Shown: positions 17,158 to 26,866, counted from the first letter of the stretch. The stretch: 40,043 bases of DNA from Rhodospirillales bacterium (GCA_947447625.1 CANFKS010000028.1:1-40043); one strand, 5' to 3'. Program-made: numbers and translations. Notes: generated by a model not told the origin, from the letters alone.

Positions 17158-18921
17158 CTAAATGCGCGACAGCGCCTCGAACACGTCCCCCTCGGGCGCG
17201 AGCCCACGGATATGGGCGCGATGCCACAGCGCATAGAACAGCAAGGTCCATGCCGCGAACCCATGCCGCCGGCCGTCGGAGCGGCGGAACAGCGCCTCGA
17301 CCTTTTCCGGATAGGCGATCTCCTGAATGCCGGGCTGCGCCGCCACCAGCTTGCCGAGACGCGCCCCCTGGTTGCCGATCCACTGCCCAATCGGCACCGT
17401 GAAGCCCTGCTTGGGCGCGAAGGGCTGCGCCGCCGGGCAATTCTGTTCCAGCCATTTGCGCAGGATCCACTTGCCCATGCCGTTATGGACCTTCAGCGCA
17501 TCGGGCAGCAGGAACGCGGCCTGCGCCACGCCCTTGTCGAGAAACGGGGTGCGCCCCTCGACAGCATGCGCCATCAGCCCGCGATCGATCTTGATCAGCA
17601 GATCATTCGCCAGCCAATCCGCCACATCGATCTCCTGCGCCACCATCAGCCGGGTCCGCCCCGGCCGTGTTGCCTGCGCCTCGGCCGCGAGCATCCCGTC
17701 GCGCCAGGCGCCGGGCTGCTCGCGCAAGACGCTCACCCGGTCGAAATTGCCCCGCGTGCGCATCGCCTTGCCGCCCAGCCACCACGGCCGCATCGCCGTG
17801 CGATAGCGTCCGTAGCCGCCGAAAATCTCGTCACCGCCCTCACCGGACAGCACGACCTTGACATCCTGCACCGCACGCCGCGCCAGAAACCAGGTTGGGA
17901 TGATCGCGTAATCCGCGACCGGATCATCGAGACACGCCACGATCTCCGGCAAATGCCGCCAGACCATCGCTTCCGTCACTTCGATCGTCTCGTGCCGCGC
18001 CCCGCACGCGCGAGCCACCACGGCGGCCTGCTCGCGCTCATCGGCCGCCCCAGGATGTGCGAATCCGGCGGTGAACGCCAGCACCGGCGTGTCGTTGAGC
18101 CGCGCCATGAGGGTCAGCAGGGTTGCGCTGTCGATGCCCCCCGAGAGGAACATGCCGTAGGGGACGTCGGAGCGCTGGTGCAGATCGACGCTCTCCTCCA
18201 GCGCCCGATCCAGTCGCACAAGCGCCGCGTCCTGCGAAATCACCTCCGGCGGCCCATCCGGCAAGGCCGCGATCCGTGTCCGCTCGACGATCTGGCCATC
18301 CCGGCAATGCAGCGTCTCGCCGGGCAACACCCGGAAGATGCCGGGGATGATCGTCTCTGCCCCGGTGGTGAACTGGATCTGCAACACCTCGTCCCGCGCC
18401 GCCGCGCGCACCCGGCGCTGTACCAGCCCGGCAGTGAGCAACGCCTGCGGCTCCGAGGCGAAAGCGATCCCGCCCGGAACCTGTGCGTAGTACAACGGCT
18501 TGATCCCGAACGGATCACGCGTCAGCGTGACGGTGCGCGAGGCGCGGTCATGGATCGCGATCGCATACATCCCGCGCAAAGCGCTGGCATAGGCCGCCCC
18601 CTCGCGCAGCCACAAATGGAGCGGCGGTTCGCAATCGCTGTTCGATGCGAACGCCACCTGCGGCATTCCCGCGCGCAACGCGCGATAATTGTAGATCTCC
18701 CCATTGGCGACCAGCGCCGCAGGCCCCGCGAACAGCGGCTGATCCCCCGTCACCAGGTCGATGATCGACAGCCGGTTGTGGACCAGCACCACGCGCCCCA
18801 CCAGCGTATGGCCCGACCCGTCCGGCCCGCGATGCGCGATCGAACGGGTCAATGCCGCGATCACCGCCGGATCCGGCGGCGGCGCATCGGGGGATAGAAC
18901 GAGTCCAGCAATGCCGCACAT
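17158..18921 (-). CDS. asnB: Asparagine synthetase (glutamine-hydrolysing)
   Basis: The 587-residue class II amidotransferase starts MCGIAGLV, with C2 as the N-terminal glutaminase nucleophile after Met removal. NGEIYNYR near 73-80 and the glutaminase domain run to about 210. The synthetase domain has the PP-loop SGGIDS at 260-265 and the SGEGGDEIFGGYGRYR motif about 100 residues later. It converts aspartate, glutamine and ATP to asparagine. It may equally be a specialised amidotransferase of the same family, as in some capsule clusters, but no polysaccharide genes are adjacent. The frame continues open far upstream across ygfZ; that part is spurious because the start must expose C2. Confidence 0.93.
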   Translation of the reverse strand: MCGIAGLVLSPDAPPPDPAVIAALTRSIAHRGPDGSGHTLVGRVVLVHNRLSIIDLVTGDQPLFAGPAALVANGEIYNYRALRAGMPQVAFASNSDCEPPLHLWLREGAAYASALRGMYAIAIHDRASRTVTLTRDPFGIKPLYYAQVPGGIAFASEPQALLTAGLVQRRVRAAARDEVLQIQFTTGAETIIPGIFRVLPGETLHCRDGQIVERTRIAALPDGPPEVISQDAALVRLDRALEESVDLHQRSDVPYGMFLSGGIDSATLLTLMARLNDTPVLAFTAGFAHPGAADEREQAAVVARACGARHETIEVTEAMVWRHLPEIVACLDDPVADYAIIPTWFLARRAVQDVKVVLSGEGGDEIFGGYGRYRTAMRPWWLGGKAMRTRGNFDRVSVLREQPGAWRDGMLAAEAQATRPGRTRLMVAQEIDVADWLANDLLIKIDRGLMAHAVEGRTPFLDKGVAQAAFLLPDALKVHNGMGKWILRKWLEQNCPAAQPFAPKQGFTVPIGQWIGNQGARLGKLVAAQPGIQEIAYPEKVEALFRRSDGRRHGFAAWTLLFYALWHRAHIRGLAPEGDVFEALSRI

Positions 18922-19024
18922 CAGCCGCGGCCGGCAGAAAGGGTCATTGAGCGCATGGGTTCCCTTAGCATTCCCGCCGCCGCCGTGTCTTGCGAAGTTC
19001 GCGCGGCGCGACCACCTCCATGCT

Positions 19025-19843
19025 ATGATCCAGATCGCTCCTCTTCCTGACCGCAGCGTCATCGTCATCACAGGCACCGATCGCGTGGCCTTCCTGCAGG
19101 GCCTGGTGTCCAATGACGTCGCCGATACCAATCCAGGCCGTGCCGTCTGGGCAGCCTTTCTCACACCGCAGGGCAAGTGGCTCGCCGATTTTTTCATCCT
19201 GGCGGAGGATGATGACCTGCTGCTCGATGTCGAGCGGGCGCAGGCCGACATGCTGCTCACCCAGCTCAGCCGCTTCCGGCTGCGCTCGAAAGTGACGCTG
19301 CGGCATGCCGCCGACGAATGCGCGGTCCATGTGGCCTGGAACGGGCGGCCTGAGCCCGCGCCGGGCCTCATCCTCGCTCCCGATCCCCGCCTGGCGGACG
19401 CCGGCTGGCGCATCCTCGCGCACAGCTCCGTCGCCACCAACGCAACAGCGGCCGAGTGGAACGCCCACCGCCTGGCGCTCGGCTTGCCCGATGGCTCGGC
19501 CGACATGGAAGCCGGCAAATCCGTCCTGCTCGAAGCCGGTTTCGACGAGTTGAACGGGGTATCCTGGTCCAAAGGCTGCTACATGGGCCAGGAACTCACC
19601 GCCCGTACCAAATACCGCGGCCTGATCAAGCGCCGCCTTGTCCCTGTCGCCATCGAGGGCGCGCCCCCGCCGCCCGGAACCCCCATCCTGCGCGACGGCG
19701 CCGATATCGGCACCATGCGCTCCAGCCAGGACGGACGGGGCCTCGCCACCCTGCGCCTCGACGCCATGTCGGCCGGCGCGCTTGCCTGCGGCCCCGCGAC
19801 GCTGCATCCGGCGCCCCCGAGTTGGCTTCGGTTGCCCGCTTGA
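19025..19843 (+). CDS. ygfZ: Folate-binding Fe/S cluster maturation protein YgfZ
   Basis: The 272-residue protein of the YgfZ/GcvT family supports iron-sulfur enzyme maturation, including MiaB, with tetrahydrofolate. The diagnostic motif is SKGCYMGQELTAR, centred on the conserved cysteine near residue 184. The N-terminus has LQGLVSNDV and the GKWLADFFIL segment typical of the family. ATG 19025 was chosen over upstream in-frame starts that overlap the divergent asnB. The next gene is groES, about 230 bases on. Confidence 0.93.
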   Translation: MIQIAPLPDRSVIVITGTDRVAFLQGLVSNDVADTNPGRAVWAAFLTPQGKWLADFFILAEDDDLLLDVERAQADMLLTQLSRFRLRSKVTLRHAADECAVHVAWNGRPEPAPGLILAPDPRLADAGWRILAHSSVATNATAAEWNAHRLALGLPDGSADMEAGKSVLLEAGFDELNGVSWSKGCYMGQELTARTKYRGLIKRRLVPVAIEGAPPPPGTPILRDGADIGTMRSSQDGRGLATLRLDAMSAGALACGPATLHPAPPSWLRLPA

Positions 19844-19912
19844 TCTCCACGCGCCTGATCTGCACGCGCCTGATCGGCTTGGGGCAACCGAACGCCTGTC
19901 ATTGCAAATTAA

Positions 19913-19939
19913 TGAGCACTCGGGGGCGGAGAGTGCCAC
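19913..19939 (+). promoter_or_regulatory. CIRCE-like operator 1 (upstream of groESL promoter)
   Basis: TGAGCACTC, nine bases, GAGTGCCAC: matches the HrcA-binding consensus TTAGCACTC-N9-GAGTGCTAA at 8/9 and 7/9. It lies just upstream of the putative -35 box. Confidence 0.65.
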
Positions 19940-19946
19940 GACAGAC

Positions 19947-19975
19947 TTGACTCCGCCCAGCCCAACCCCTAGATG
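19947..19975 (+). promoter_or_regulatory. groESL promoter (sigma-70 type)
   Basis: TTGACT at 19947-19952 and TAGATG at 19970-19975, with exactly 17 bases between, flanked on both sides by CIRCE-like elements. Transcription would start within the downstream operator. The -10 match is moderate. Confidence 0.6.
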
Positions 19976-19977
19976 CG

Positions 19978-20004
19978 CTGGCACTCCCAATGCGGGAGTG
20001 CTAA
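19978..20004 (+). promoter_or_regulatory. CIRCE operator 2 (HrcA site of groESL)
   Basis: CTGGCACTC, nine bases, GAGTGCTAA. The right arm is perfect and the left arm matches seven of nine consensus positions. Position directly after the putative -10 and 65 bases before groES fits repression by HrcA. hrcA itself is not in the window. Confidence 0.88.
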
Positions 20005-20069
20005 CACCTTGAAACCGCGGCCGGCCGCCTATCGTGCCGTCCGCAAGCACCATTCATGGAGCGATCCGA

Positions 20070-20378
20070 ATGAAGTTCCGTCCCCTGCACGACCGGGTCG
20101 TGGTCCGTCGGCTCAAGGCCGAGGAAAAGACTGCCGGTGGCATCATCATCCCCGATACCGCTGCTGAGAAGCCGATGGAAGGCGAGGTCATCGCCGCCGG
20201 CGCTGGCGCGCGCAACGAGACGGGCGCCGTCGTGGCGCTCGACGTCAAGGCTGGCGACCGCGTCCTGTTCGGCAAGTGGTCGGGCACCGAAGTCAAGATC
20301 GACGGCGAAGAGCTGTTGATCATGAAGGAGTCCGACATCATGGGCATCATCGAGGGCAAGCCGGCGAAGAAGAAGTAA
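20070..20378 (+). CDS. groES: Co-chaperonin GroES
   Basis: The 102-residue GroES/Cpn10 starts [14 protein letters not shown] and has the mobile-loop region [14 protein letters not shown], which binds GroEL, and the beta-barrel segment [24 protein letters not shown] short lysine-rich tail (GKPAKKK) makes it slightly longer than the usual 95-97 residues. It forms the heptameric lid of the GroEL folding cage. ATG 20070 has GGAG upstream; the in-frame codon at 20034 adds only non-family residues. First gene of the CIRCE-controlled groES-groEL operon. Confidence 0.98.
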   Translation: MKFRPLHDRVVVRRLKAEEKTAGGIIIPDTAAEKPMEGEVIAAGAGARNETGAVVALDVKAGDRVLFGKWSGTEVKIDGEELLIMKESDIMGIIEGKPAKKK

Positions 20379-20380
20379 TC

Positions 20381-20428
20381 TCCCGCGCCGCTCGCGCGGG
20401 ACGGCGAAAGGCACGCTCTTCGCGTGCC
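20381..20428 (+). other. Tandem stem-loops between groES and groEL
   Basis: Two adjacent hairpins: 20381-20388 pairs with 20394-20401 (8 bp, 5-base loop), and 20410-20416 pairs with 20422-20428 (7 bp, 5-base loop). No T-run follows, so they are unlikely to terminate. They may protect or define the ends of separately processed groES and groEL messages. Confidence 0.6.
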
Positions 20429-20470
20429 GATAGCGTCCAGCTTACCGATACTTCGCCTCCCCTCGCCTGA

Positions 20471-22144
<1,674 letters not shown>

Positions 22145-22178
22145 GACGTCCCGTCGCACTTCGCCTGAACGACGAAAG

Positions 22179-22207
22179 GGGCGGACCGCAAGGTCCGCCC
22201 TTTTTTT
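22179..22207 (+). terminator. Rho-independent terminator of groESL
   Basis: GGGCGGACC (22179-22187) and GGTCCGCCC (22192-22200) form a perfect 9-bp stem with a GCAA tetraloop, followed by seven T residues, 35 bases after the groEL stop. Confidence 0.95.
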
Positions 22208-22450
22208 GATCCTGTCTGGCGAGAGGCGTCCACTACAAATACCGTCGCGATAGAGGAGTGATTGACTCGCTGCCACATTTCTGCGCCAACTCGGAAGTGC
22301 AATCGGAATTTCGGCTAGGCTTGCTGCGCTCTCCGTCGGTTCCCGGGTTCAAATCCGGTGCCAGGTGCCTTCAAGACACTCCTAAGGCCCGGTTGTCTGA
22401 CGTGCCACGTGCTTTTGCGTGGTGCCTGAGACGGAGAAGGTAAGGCAGCT

Positions 22451-22654
22451 ATGGCTACTGGTACTGTTAAGTGGTTCAACACCACGAAGGGCTTCGGGTT
22501 CATCATGCCGCAAGACGGGGGCAAGGACGTTTTCGTCCACATCACCGCCGTTCAGGCGGCTGGTCTCCGTGGTTTGAACGAGGGGCAGCAGGTCAGCTAC
22601 GACGTGGCGATGGAGCGGGGCAAAGCCGCCGCCACCAACCTGAAACTGGCCTGA
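22451..22654 (+). CDS. cspA: CspA-family cold-shock protein (copy 1)
   Basis: The 67-residue OB-fold nucleic-acid chaperone has RNP1 KGFGFIMP and RNP2 VFVHIT. It differs from the next gene's product at only three positions (T3I, E44D, Q47K). GGAGAAGG lies upstream of the ATG. The 243-base leader (22208-22450) between the groEL terminator and this start has no other gene. It contains a stem-loop CCACG/CGTGG near 22405-22422 and a tRNA T-arm-like stretch. Long structured leaders are usual for cold-induced csp messages; induction here is inference. Confidence 0.96.
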   Translation: MATGTVKWFNTTKGFGFIMPQDGGKDVFVHITAVQAAGLRGLNEGQQVSYDVAMERGKAAATNLKLA

Positions 22655-22841
22655 TTATTTAGAGAACAAGGGCAAATCGTCCGGCACCGCGCGGCTCCCA
22701 AGGACTGGCATGCGCCAGGCAATCCGCGGGAGTCGTTGTCGTTTCCGGATCAAGCGATTGCTCCTGACCTAAAACGACTATATCACGCAACCCGCCGCGG
22801 GACGCCGCAGCGGACCCAACACTCCCAGGAGTACTCTACGA

Positions 22842-23045
22842 ATGGCTATCGGCACTGTTAAGTGGTTCAACACCACCAAGGGTTTTGGCTTCATCATGCC
22901 GCAGGACGGCGGCAAGGATGTGTTCGTGCACATCACGGCCGTGCAGGCCGCCGGCCTGCGTGGCCTGAACGACGGCCAGAAGGTCAGCTATGATGTTGCC
23001 ATGGAGCGCGGCAAGGCCGCCGCCACCAACCTCAAGCTCGCCTAA
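22842..23045 (+). CDS. CspA-family cold-shock protein (copy 2)
   Basis: The 67-residue protein is identical to the preceding one at 64 of 67 residues, but with many synonymous codon differences, so the duplication is not recent or codons have been re-optimised. RNP1 and RNP2 motifs are intact. AGGAG lies 12 bases before the ATG. The 187-base gap contains a possible promoter (TTGCTC at 22758, TATATC at 22779, spacing 15), suggesting separate control. A strong terminator follows. Confidence 0.96.
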   Translation: MAIGTVKWFNTTKGFGFIMPQDGGKDVFVHITAVQAAGLRGLNDGQKVSYDVAMERGKAAATNLKLA

Positions 23046-23064
23046 TCCGGCTTGACGAAAGCGA

Positions 23065-23100
23065 GGGCCGCTCCCGCTTCGGCGGGGCGGCCCTTTTCTT
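23065..23100 (+). terminator. Rho-independent terminator after the second csp gene
   Basis: GGGCCGCTCCCGC (23065-23077) pairs with GCGGGGCGGCCC (23082-23093) with one bulged base and a TTCG loop, then TTTTCTTT. It lies 20 bases after the csp stop. Confidence 0.9.
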
Positions 23101-23128
23101 TGCCCGCGCCCTGGGCAATGCTTCTTCC

Positions 23129-24088
23129 ATGTTTACCCTCCCCGAGCTCGAAGCCGCCGCCGCCCTCGTTCATGCGGCATTTCCCCCCACCGCCAGCTAC
23201 GCCTGGCCCCTGCTTGCTGCGCGTACCGGCAGCGAAATCTGGGTCAAGCATGAAAACCACACTCCGACCGGCGCTTTCAAGGTCCGTGGCGGCATCACCT
23301 ACTTTGACCGCCTGAAACGCGACCGCCCCGACGTCCGGGGCGTTGTCTCCGCCACGCGCGGCAATCATGGCCAATCCCTCGCTTATGCCGGGGCCCGCGC
23401 CAAGGTTCCCGTCATTATCGTTGTCCCGCTCGGCAACAGCACCGAGAAAAACGCCGCCATGCGCGCCCAAGGCGCCACTCTTGTCGAACACGGCGAAGAC
23501 TTCGACGCTGCCCGCATCCATGCCCGCGCCCTCGCCGAACGAGACAACCTCGAATTCGCCCCTTCCTTCGCCCCCGACCTCGTCGTCGGAGTTGCCACCT
23601 GGGCCCTTGAACTGTTCCGCACCGCGCCGCCGCTCGACGCCCTCTATGTCCCGATCGGCCTCGGCTCGGGAATCTGCGGCGCTATCATGGCGCGCGACCT
23701 GCTCGGCCTGAAAACCGAAATCATCGGCGTCCAATCCACCGGTGCCCCTTCCTACGCGCTCTCCTTCGCTGCCGGCCGTGTCGTCGAAACCCAGCGCGCC
23801 GACACCAACGCCGATGGCATGGCCACCCGGATTCCTGACGCCCAGGCCCTCGCCATCATCCGCGCCGGCGCCTCCCGTATCATCACCGTCACCGACGATG
23901 AAGTCGCTCACGCCATCCGCGCTTACTGGACCGATACCCATAACTTGGCTGAAGGCGCCGGCGCTGCCCCCCTCGCAGCCCTGATGCAAGACAACCGCAA
24001 AAACCAACGCCTCGGCACAGTTCTCTGCGGAGGCAATATCGACCTGGAATTGTTCCAGCGCTGGGTGCTCGGAGGGACCGGCACGTAA
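23129..24088 (+). CDS. Threonine dehydratase-like PLP-dependent lyase
   Basis: The 319-residue fold-type II PLP enzyme has the cofactor lysine at K51 in the motif HTPTGAFKVRGG, the substrate loop SATRGNHGQSLAYA, and the glycine-rich phosphate site GLGSGICGA near 180. There is no ACT regulatory domain, so it resembles the catabolic or serine/threonine dehydratase group rather than biosynthetic IlvA. The reaction is probably threonine or a hydroxy-amino acid to 2-oxo acid plus ammonia. Related enzymes include serine racemase and hydroxyaspartate dehydratase, so the substrate is not certain. Single gene, convergent with the phosphonate ester hydrolase. Confidence 0.88.
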   Translation: MFTLPELEAAAALVHAAFPPTASYAWPLLAARTGSEIWVKHENHTPTGAFKVRGGITYFDRLKRDRPDVRGVVSATRGNHGQSLAYAGARAKVPVIIVVPLGNSTEKNAAMRAQGATLVEHGEDFDAARIHARALAERDNLEFAPSFAPDLVVGVATWALELFRTAPPLDALYVPIGLGSGICGAIMARDLLGLKTEIIGVQSTGAPSYALSFAAGRVVETQRADTNADGMATRIPDAQALAIIRAGASRIITVTDDEVAHAIRAYWTDTHNLAEGAGAAPLAALMQDNRKNQRLGTVLCGGNIDLELFQRWVLGGTGT

Positions 24089-24162
24089 ACAAGCCGGCCC
24101 TCCGCCCCAAGCTGGTCTTTGATCAGATGACACTGAAGCAGGGCGGTCGCCCCCACCCACCT

Positions 24163-24195
24163 CCCGTAAAGGCCATAAGAGGCGTCCTTTACGGG
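24163..24195. terminator. Stem-loop between convergent genes
   Basis: CCCGTAAAGG (24163-24172) pairs perfectly with CCTTTACGGG (24186-24195) around a 13-base loop. It lies between the convergent dehydratase and hydrolase stops. No clear T-run on either side; it may act as a shared 3' barrier. Confidence 0.45.
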
Positions 24196-24205
24196 GCGTG
24201 AACGA

Positions 24206-25762
24206 TTATTGGGTGGGTTTCTTAAGGCGGCTCTGCAGCCCAGTGGGGCTCGCGCGGAAATGGGTCAATGACCGGTCTGGATGACGCATCCGCCAGGACA
24301 GGGCGCGCTGGGCATAATGGCGCACCACGCTCTCATAGGCTGGATCGGCGGCCAGATTGTGGAACTCGTCGGGATCGCGCGTGAGGTCGAACAGCAGGGG
24401 CGGCAGGGCTGCGAAATGGACATATTTCCATTGCGCGTCCTGGATCACCAACAGGCTTGCCTCGTCCATGCCGAGGCCGAGATCGGTTTCGGCGCGGGAG
24501 TGGAAGGTGTCACGGAAATCAAACTCGTAGTGCAGCGCGTCGCGCCAGTCGGCCGGGCGGCTGCCGTGGATCAGGGGCAGCAGGCTCGCCCCGTCGCAGG
24601 CCGGCGGGATGTCGGCGCCGAGCCAATCGAGCATTGTGGGCATCAGGTCGACGCTCTCGCTGTAGGCGTCCTCGATCCGGCCGGCCTGGTCGGCGGCATC
24701 GGGGTCACGGATGACAAGGGGGATACGAAAGCTCGAGTCATGGAAGCCGATTTTGCCGAGCAGATAGTGATCGCCGAGTTGTTCCCCGTGATCTGAGGTG
24801 AAGATCACCAGCGTGTCGTCCCACAGCTTCTGCGCGTCCATCAGGGCGAACACCTCGCCAAGGCAGTCATCGACCTCGGCGATCATCCCGCAATAGGTTG
24901 CGCGCATCTGACGGACCGTGGCCTCATCCATGTCGGCCGCCATGCCCTCGCCACCGCGGAAGAAACTCGCCTGGCGGGTATTGCGGAGATAGTGATCGAG
25001 CAGCGGATGCAGGGTGGCCTCCGCGCCGGGCGTGGCCGCCCGAACAGGCGGCGGCATGTCCTCGGCTCGATACATGTCATTGTAGGGGGCGCTGACCACG
25101 AAGGGCGGGTGTGGCCGGTAGTAGCCGAGATGAAGGAAGAACGGTTTGCCGTTGCGGCCCTTGAGGTAGGTGAGCGCTTTTTCGGTGAAGAAGGCGCTGT
25201 CGGAGAGATGGCGCGGCACGCGGGCGGGCTGGGTGGTGGCGCCGGTCAGCGTGTCTTCGCCTTCGGGCAGCCATATGTCGTCGCGGTTGGCGGGCACCTC
25301 GAAGCCTTTCTGCGCGAGCCAGCCGAAATAGCCGTCATGGTCGGGGCCGAACTCGCCGACCGGGCGCCAGCCCTCCATGGTGTCGCCGAGATTGAGGAAT
25401 CGGGGGTCGGCTGCGGCGGTGGTGCGCGGATCCGGGGGGGTTGTGGTGTAGCCGATCAGCGCGGGATCGTGGCCCGCCGCCCGCGCAGCCTGCGGCAGCG
25501 TGACATGGCGGCGATCAAGCGGCACCCAGTTCTGCACCTGGCGGTGGTTCATCAAGTAGAGCCCGGTATGCAGGCTCGCCCGCGCCGGACCGCAGGGCAC
25601 GGCGGTGGTCACATGATTGCGGAACGTCACGCCTTCGCGGCACAGGCGGTCAAGGTTCGGCGTGCGCAAATGGGTTGCACCGAGATGCGGCACGTGATCG
25701 GCGCGCCACTGGTCGACGACGATAAGCAACACATTGCGCGGCCGCCGTGGTTGAGTGGACAT
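24206..25762 (-). CDS. Phosphonate monoester hydrolase / phosphodiesterase (alkaline phosphatase superfamily, sulfatase-type)
   Basis: The 518-residue protein follows the rhizobial phosphonate monoester hydrolase (PMH) pattern closely along its length. The N-terminus is NVLLIVVDQWRAD with the metal aspartate D17. The CxPxR motif is C57-G-P-A-R, the cysteine that is converted to formylglycine in this family. TYLKGRNGKPFFLHLGYYRPHPP lies in the middle, SDHGEQLGDHYLLGKIG carries the second metal pair, and the C-terminal LSWRMRHPDRSLTHFRASPTGL is PMH-like. PMHs hydrolyse phosphonate monoesters and phosphodiesters and promiscuously sulfate esters. No signal peptide, so cytosolic. A formylglycine-generating enzyme is not in the window. 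Divergent from the acid phosphatase gene. Confidence 0.92.
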   Translation of the reverse strand: MSTQPRRPRNVLLIVVDQWRADHVPHLGATHLRTPNLDRLCREGVTFRNHVTTAVPCGPARASLHTGLYLMNHRQVQNWVPLDRRHVTLPQAARAAGHDPALIGYTTTPPDPRTTAAADPRFLNLGDTMEGWRPVGEFGPDHDGYFGWLAQKGFEVPANRDDIWLPEGEDTLTGATTQPARVPRHLSDSAFFTEKALTYLKGRNGKPFFLHLGYYRPHPPFVVSAPYNDMYRAEDMPPPVRAATPGAEATLHPLLDHYLRNTRQASFFRGGEGMAADMDEATVRQMRATYCGMIAEVDDCLGEVFALMDAQKLWDDTLVIFTSDHGEQLGDHYLLGKIGFHDSSFRIPLVIRDPDAADQAGRIEDAYSESVDLMPTMLDWLGADIPPACDGASLLPLIHGSRPADWRDALHYEFDFRDTFHSRAETDLGLGMDEASLLVIQDAQWKYVHFAALPPLLFDLTRDPDEFHNLAADPAYESVVRHYAQRALSWRMRHPDRSLTHFRASPTGLQSRLKKPTQ

Positions 25763-25926
25763 GGTCTCTCTCCTGGTTTGGCACCCGACGTAGACGCTGC
25801 GTGCTGCATCTTGATGACAGCAGCATTGCTGATCGATGAAGCCATCGGATCTGCGCTGTCATCATTTTTTCACTTGGCGACGGACGGTCGCCCCGCCATC
25901 GAGGGGACCCATTCGGAGTGTGCTTG

Positions 25927-26613
25927 ATGATCACCAAACGTCTACTCGTCGCCCTAATTCTCGCCCTGCCGCTGCCCTCTATGGCTGGGCCGCCATACCT
26001 TACGGCAGAGATGCTCGACCTCACGCTCCTCCTACCCCCGCCGCCCCCGGCCGGCGGTGCTGTCGAGAAAGCAGAGATCGAGGCTGTGATTGCCGTGCAG
26101 CGCGCCGCCAGTCCGGAGCGCATCGCACTTGGCGCGCGCGACGCGGCGGAGGATGTCTTCACCATGTTCGCCAGCGTCATGGGCGCGGCTTTCGCTCCGG
26201 CCAATCTGCCTGTCGCCTCCGTGTTCTTTGAGCGCGTCGGCGAATCGGAAGACGAGACGGTCGACCCTGCAAAGAAGAAGTTCGCGCGGCAGCGCCCCTG
26301 GATCGCTTCGAGTGAGGTCAAGGTGCTCGGCCCGTCCACGAAGTCTGGCTCGTGGCCGTCGGGTCACACCACGCGAAGCACGTTGGAGGCCATCATCCTC
26401 GCCGCCATGGTGCCGGAGAAGCGTGAGGCAATTTGGGCGCGGCAATCCGAATATGCACAGAGCCGGGTGATTATCGGCATGCACTACCCGCTCGATCTGG
26501 TGGTCGGCGGCCGTGCCGGAACTGCGATGGCGACGGCCATGTTCGCCGATCCTGCGTTCCGCGCTGATTTTGACCGCGCCCGGACGGAAGTTCGCAAAGC
26601 GCTTGGCCTGTAG
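25927..26613 (+). CDS. Class A acid phosphatase / PAP2-family protein (exported)
   Basis: The 228-residue protein starts MITKRLLVALILALPLPSMAGPP, a clear Sec signal. The three PAP2 phosphatase motifs are present: KKFARQRP (KX6RP), WPSGHTT (PSGH) and SRVIIGMHYPLD (SRX5HX3D). It is therefore probably a periplasmic non-specific acid phosphatase acting on phosphate monoesters. ATG 25927 has GGAG upstream; a GTG nine bases earlier is possible. Its TAG stop is the first three bases of the repeat at 26611. With the divergent phosphonate ester hydrolase it suggests local phosphorus scavenging. Confidence 0.9.
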   Translation: MITKRLLVALILALPLPSMAGPPYLTAEMLDLTLLLPPPPPAGGAVEKAEIEAVIAVQRAASPERIALGARDAAEDVFTMFASVMGAAFAPANLPVASVFFERVGESEDETVDPAKKKFARQRPWIASSEVKVLGPSTKSGSWPSGHTTRSTLEAIILAAMVPEKREAIWARQSEYAQSRVIIGMHYPLDLVVGGRAGTAMATAMFADPAFRADFDRARTEVRKALGL

Positions 26614-26713
26614 AGCCGGATGATTTTTGGCGGAATCGTCAAAAGTCTGAATCAGGCGAGCCAACAGAGAGTGAGAGTGGGATGCCTTCGCCGATCGGAA
26701 GGCATCCCACTCC
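26611..26713 (+). repeat. Composite palindromic repeat, copy 3 (A + B hairpins)
   Basis: The A unit at 26611-26658 starts TAGAGCCGGATGATTTTTGG and ends GAATCAGGCG. A 14-base linker follows, then the B unit at 26673-26713, in which AGAGTGGGATGCCTTC pairs with GAAGGCATCCCACTCC. The B stem differs from copy 4 (GTGGG for GCGGG) but the opposite arm changes with it. The first three bases are the stop codon of the phosphatase gene. Confidence 0.85.
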
Positions 26714-26866
26714 AGAGAATGATCCGATCCCCTCGGTTCGTACCTGGGCGATTGCGGAAATCAAATAAAATCGACGGGAACCCTCAAGGCCATGACCGGA
26801 CAAAGTCCGATGGTCTGTTGTGCGAAGCGCGGTGCCGAACAGTTCGGGCATGGCACATCAATGGCT
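26714..26866. other. Non-coding spacer between two repeat copies
   Basis: This 153-base stretch lies between repeat copies 3 and 4, and the whole 26614-27104 interval has no credible gene. Short open frames on both strands run into the repeats and have no family features. Nothing else is recognised in it. Confidence 0.5.

Noticed and set aside
17158-19572. asnB extended to 804 codons
   Set aside because: The extension crosses ygfZ and would bury the essential N-terminal Cys2; MCGIAGLV marks the true start at 18921.
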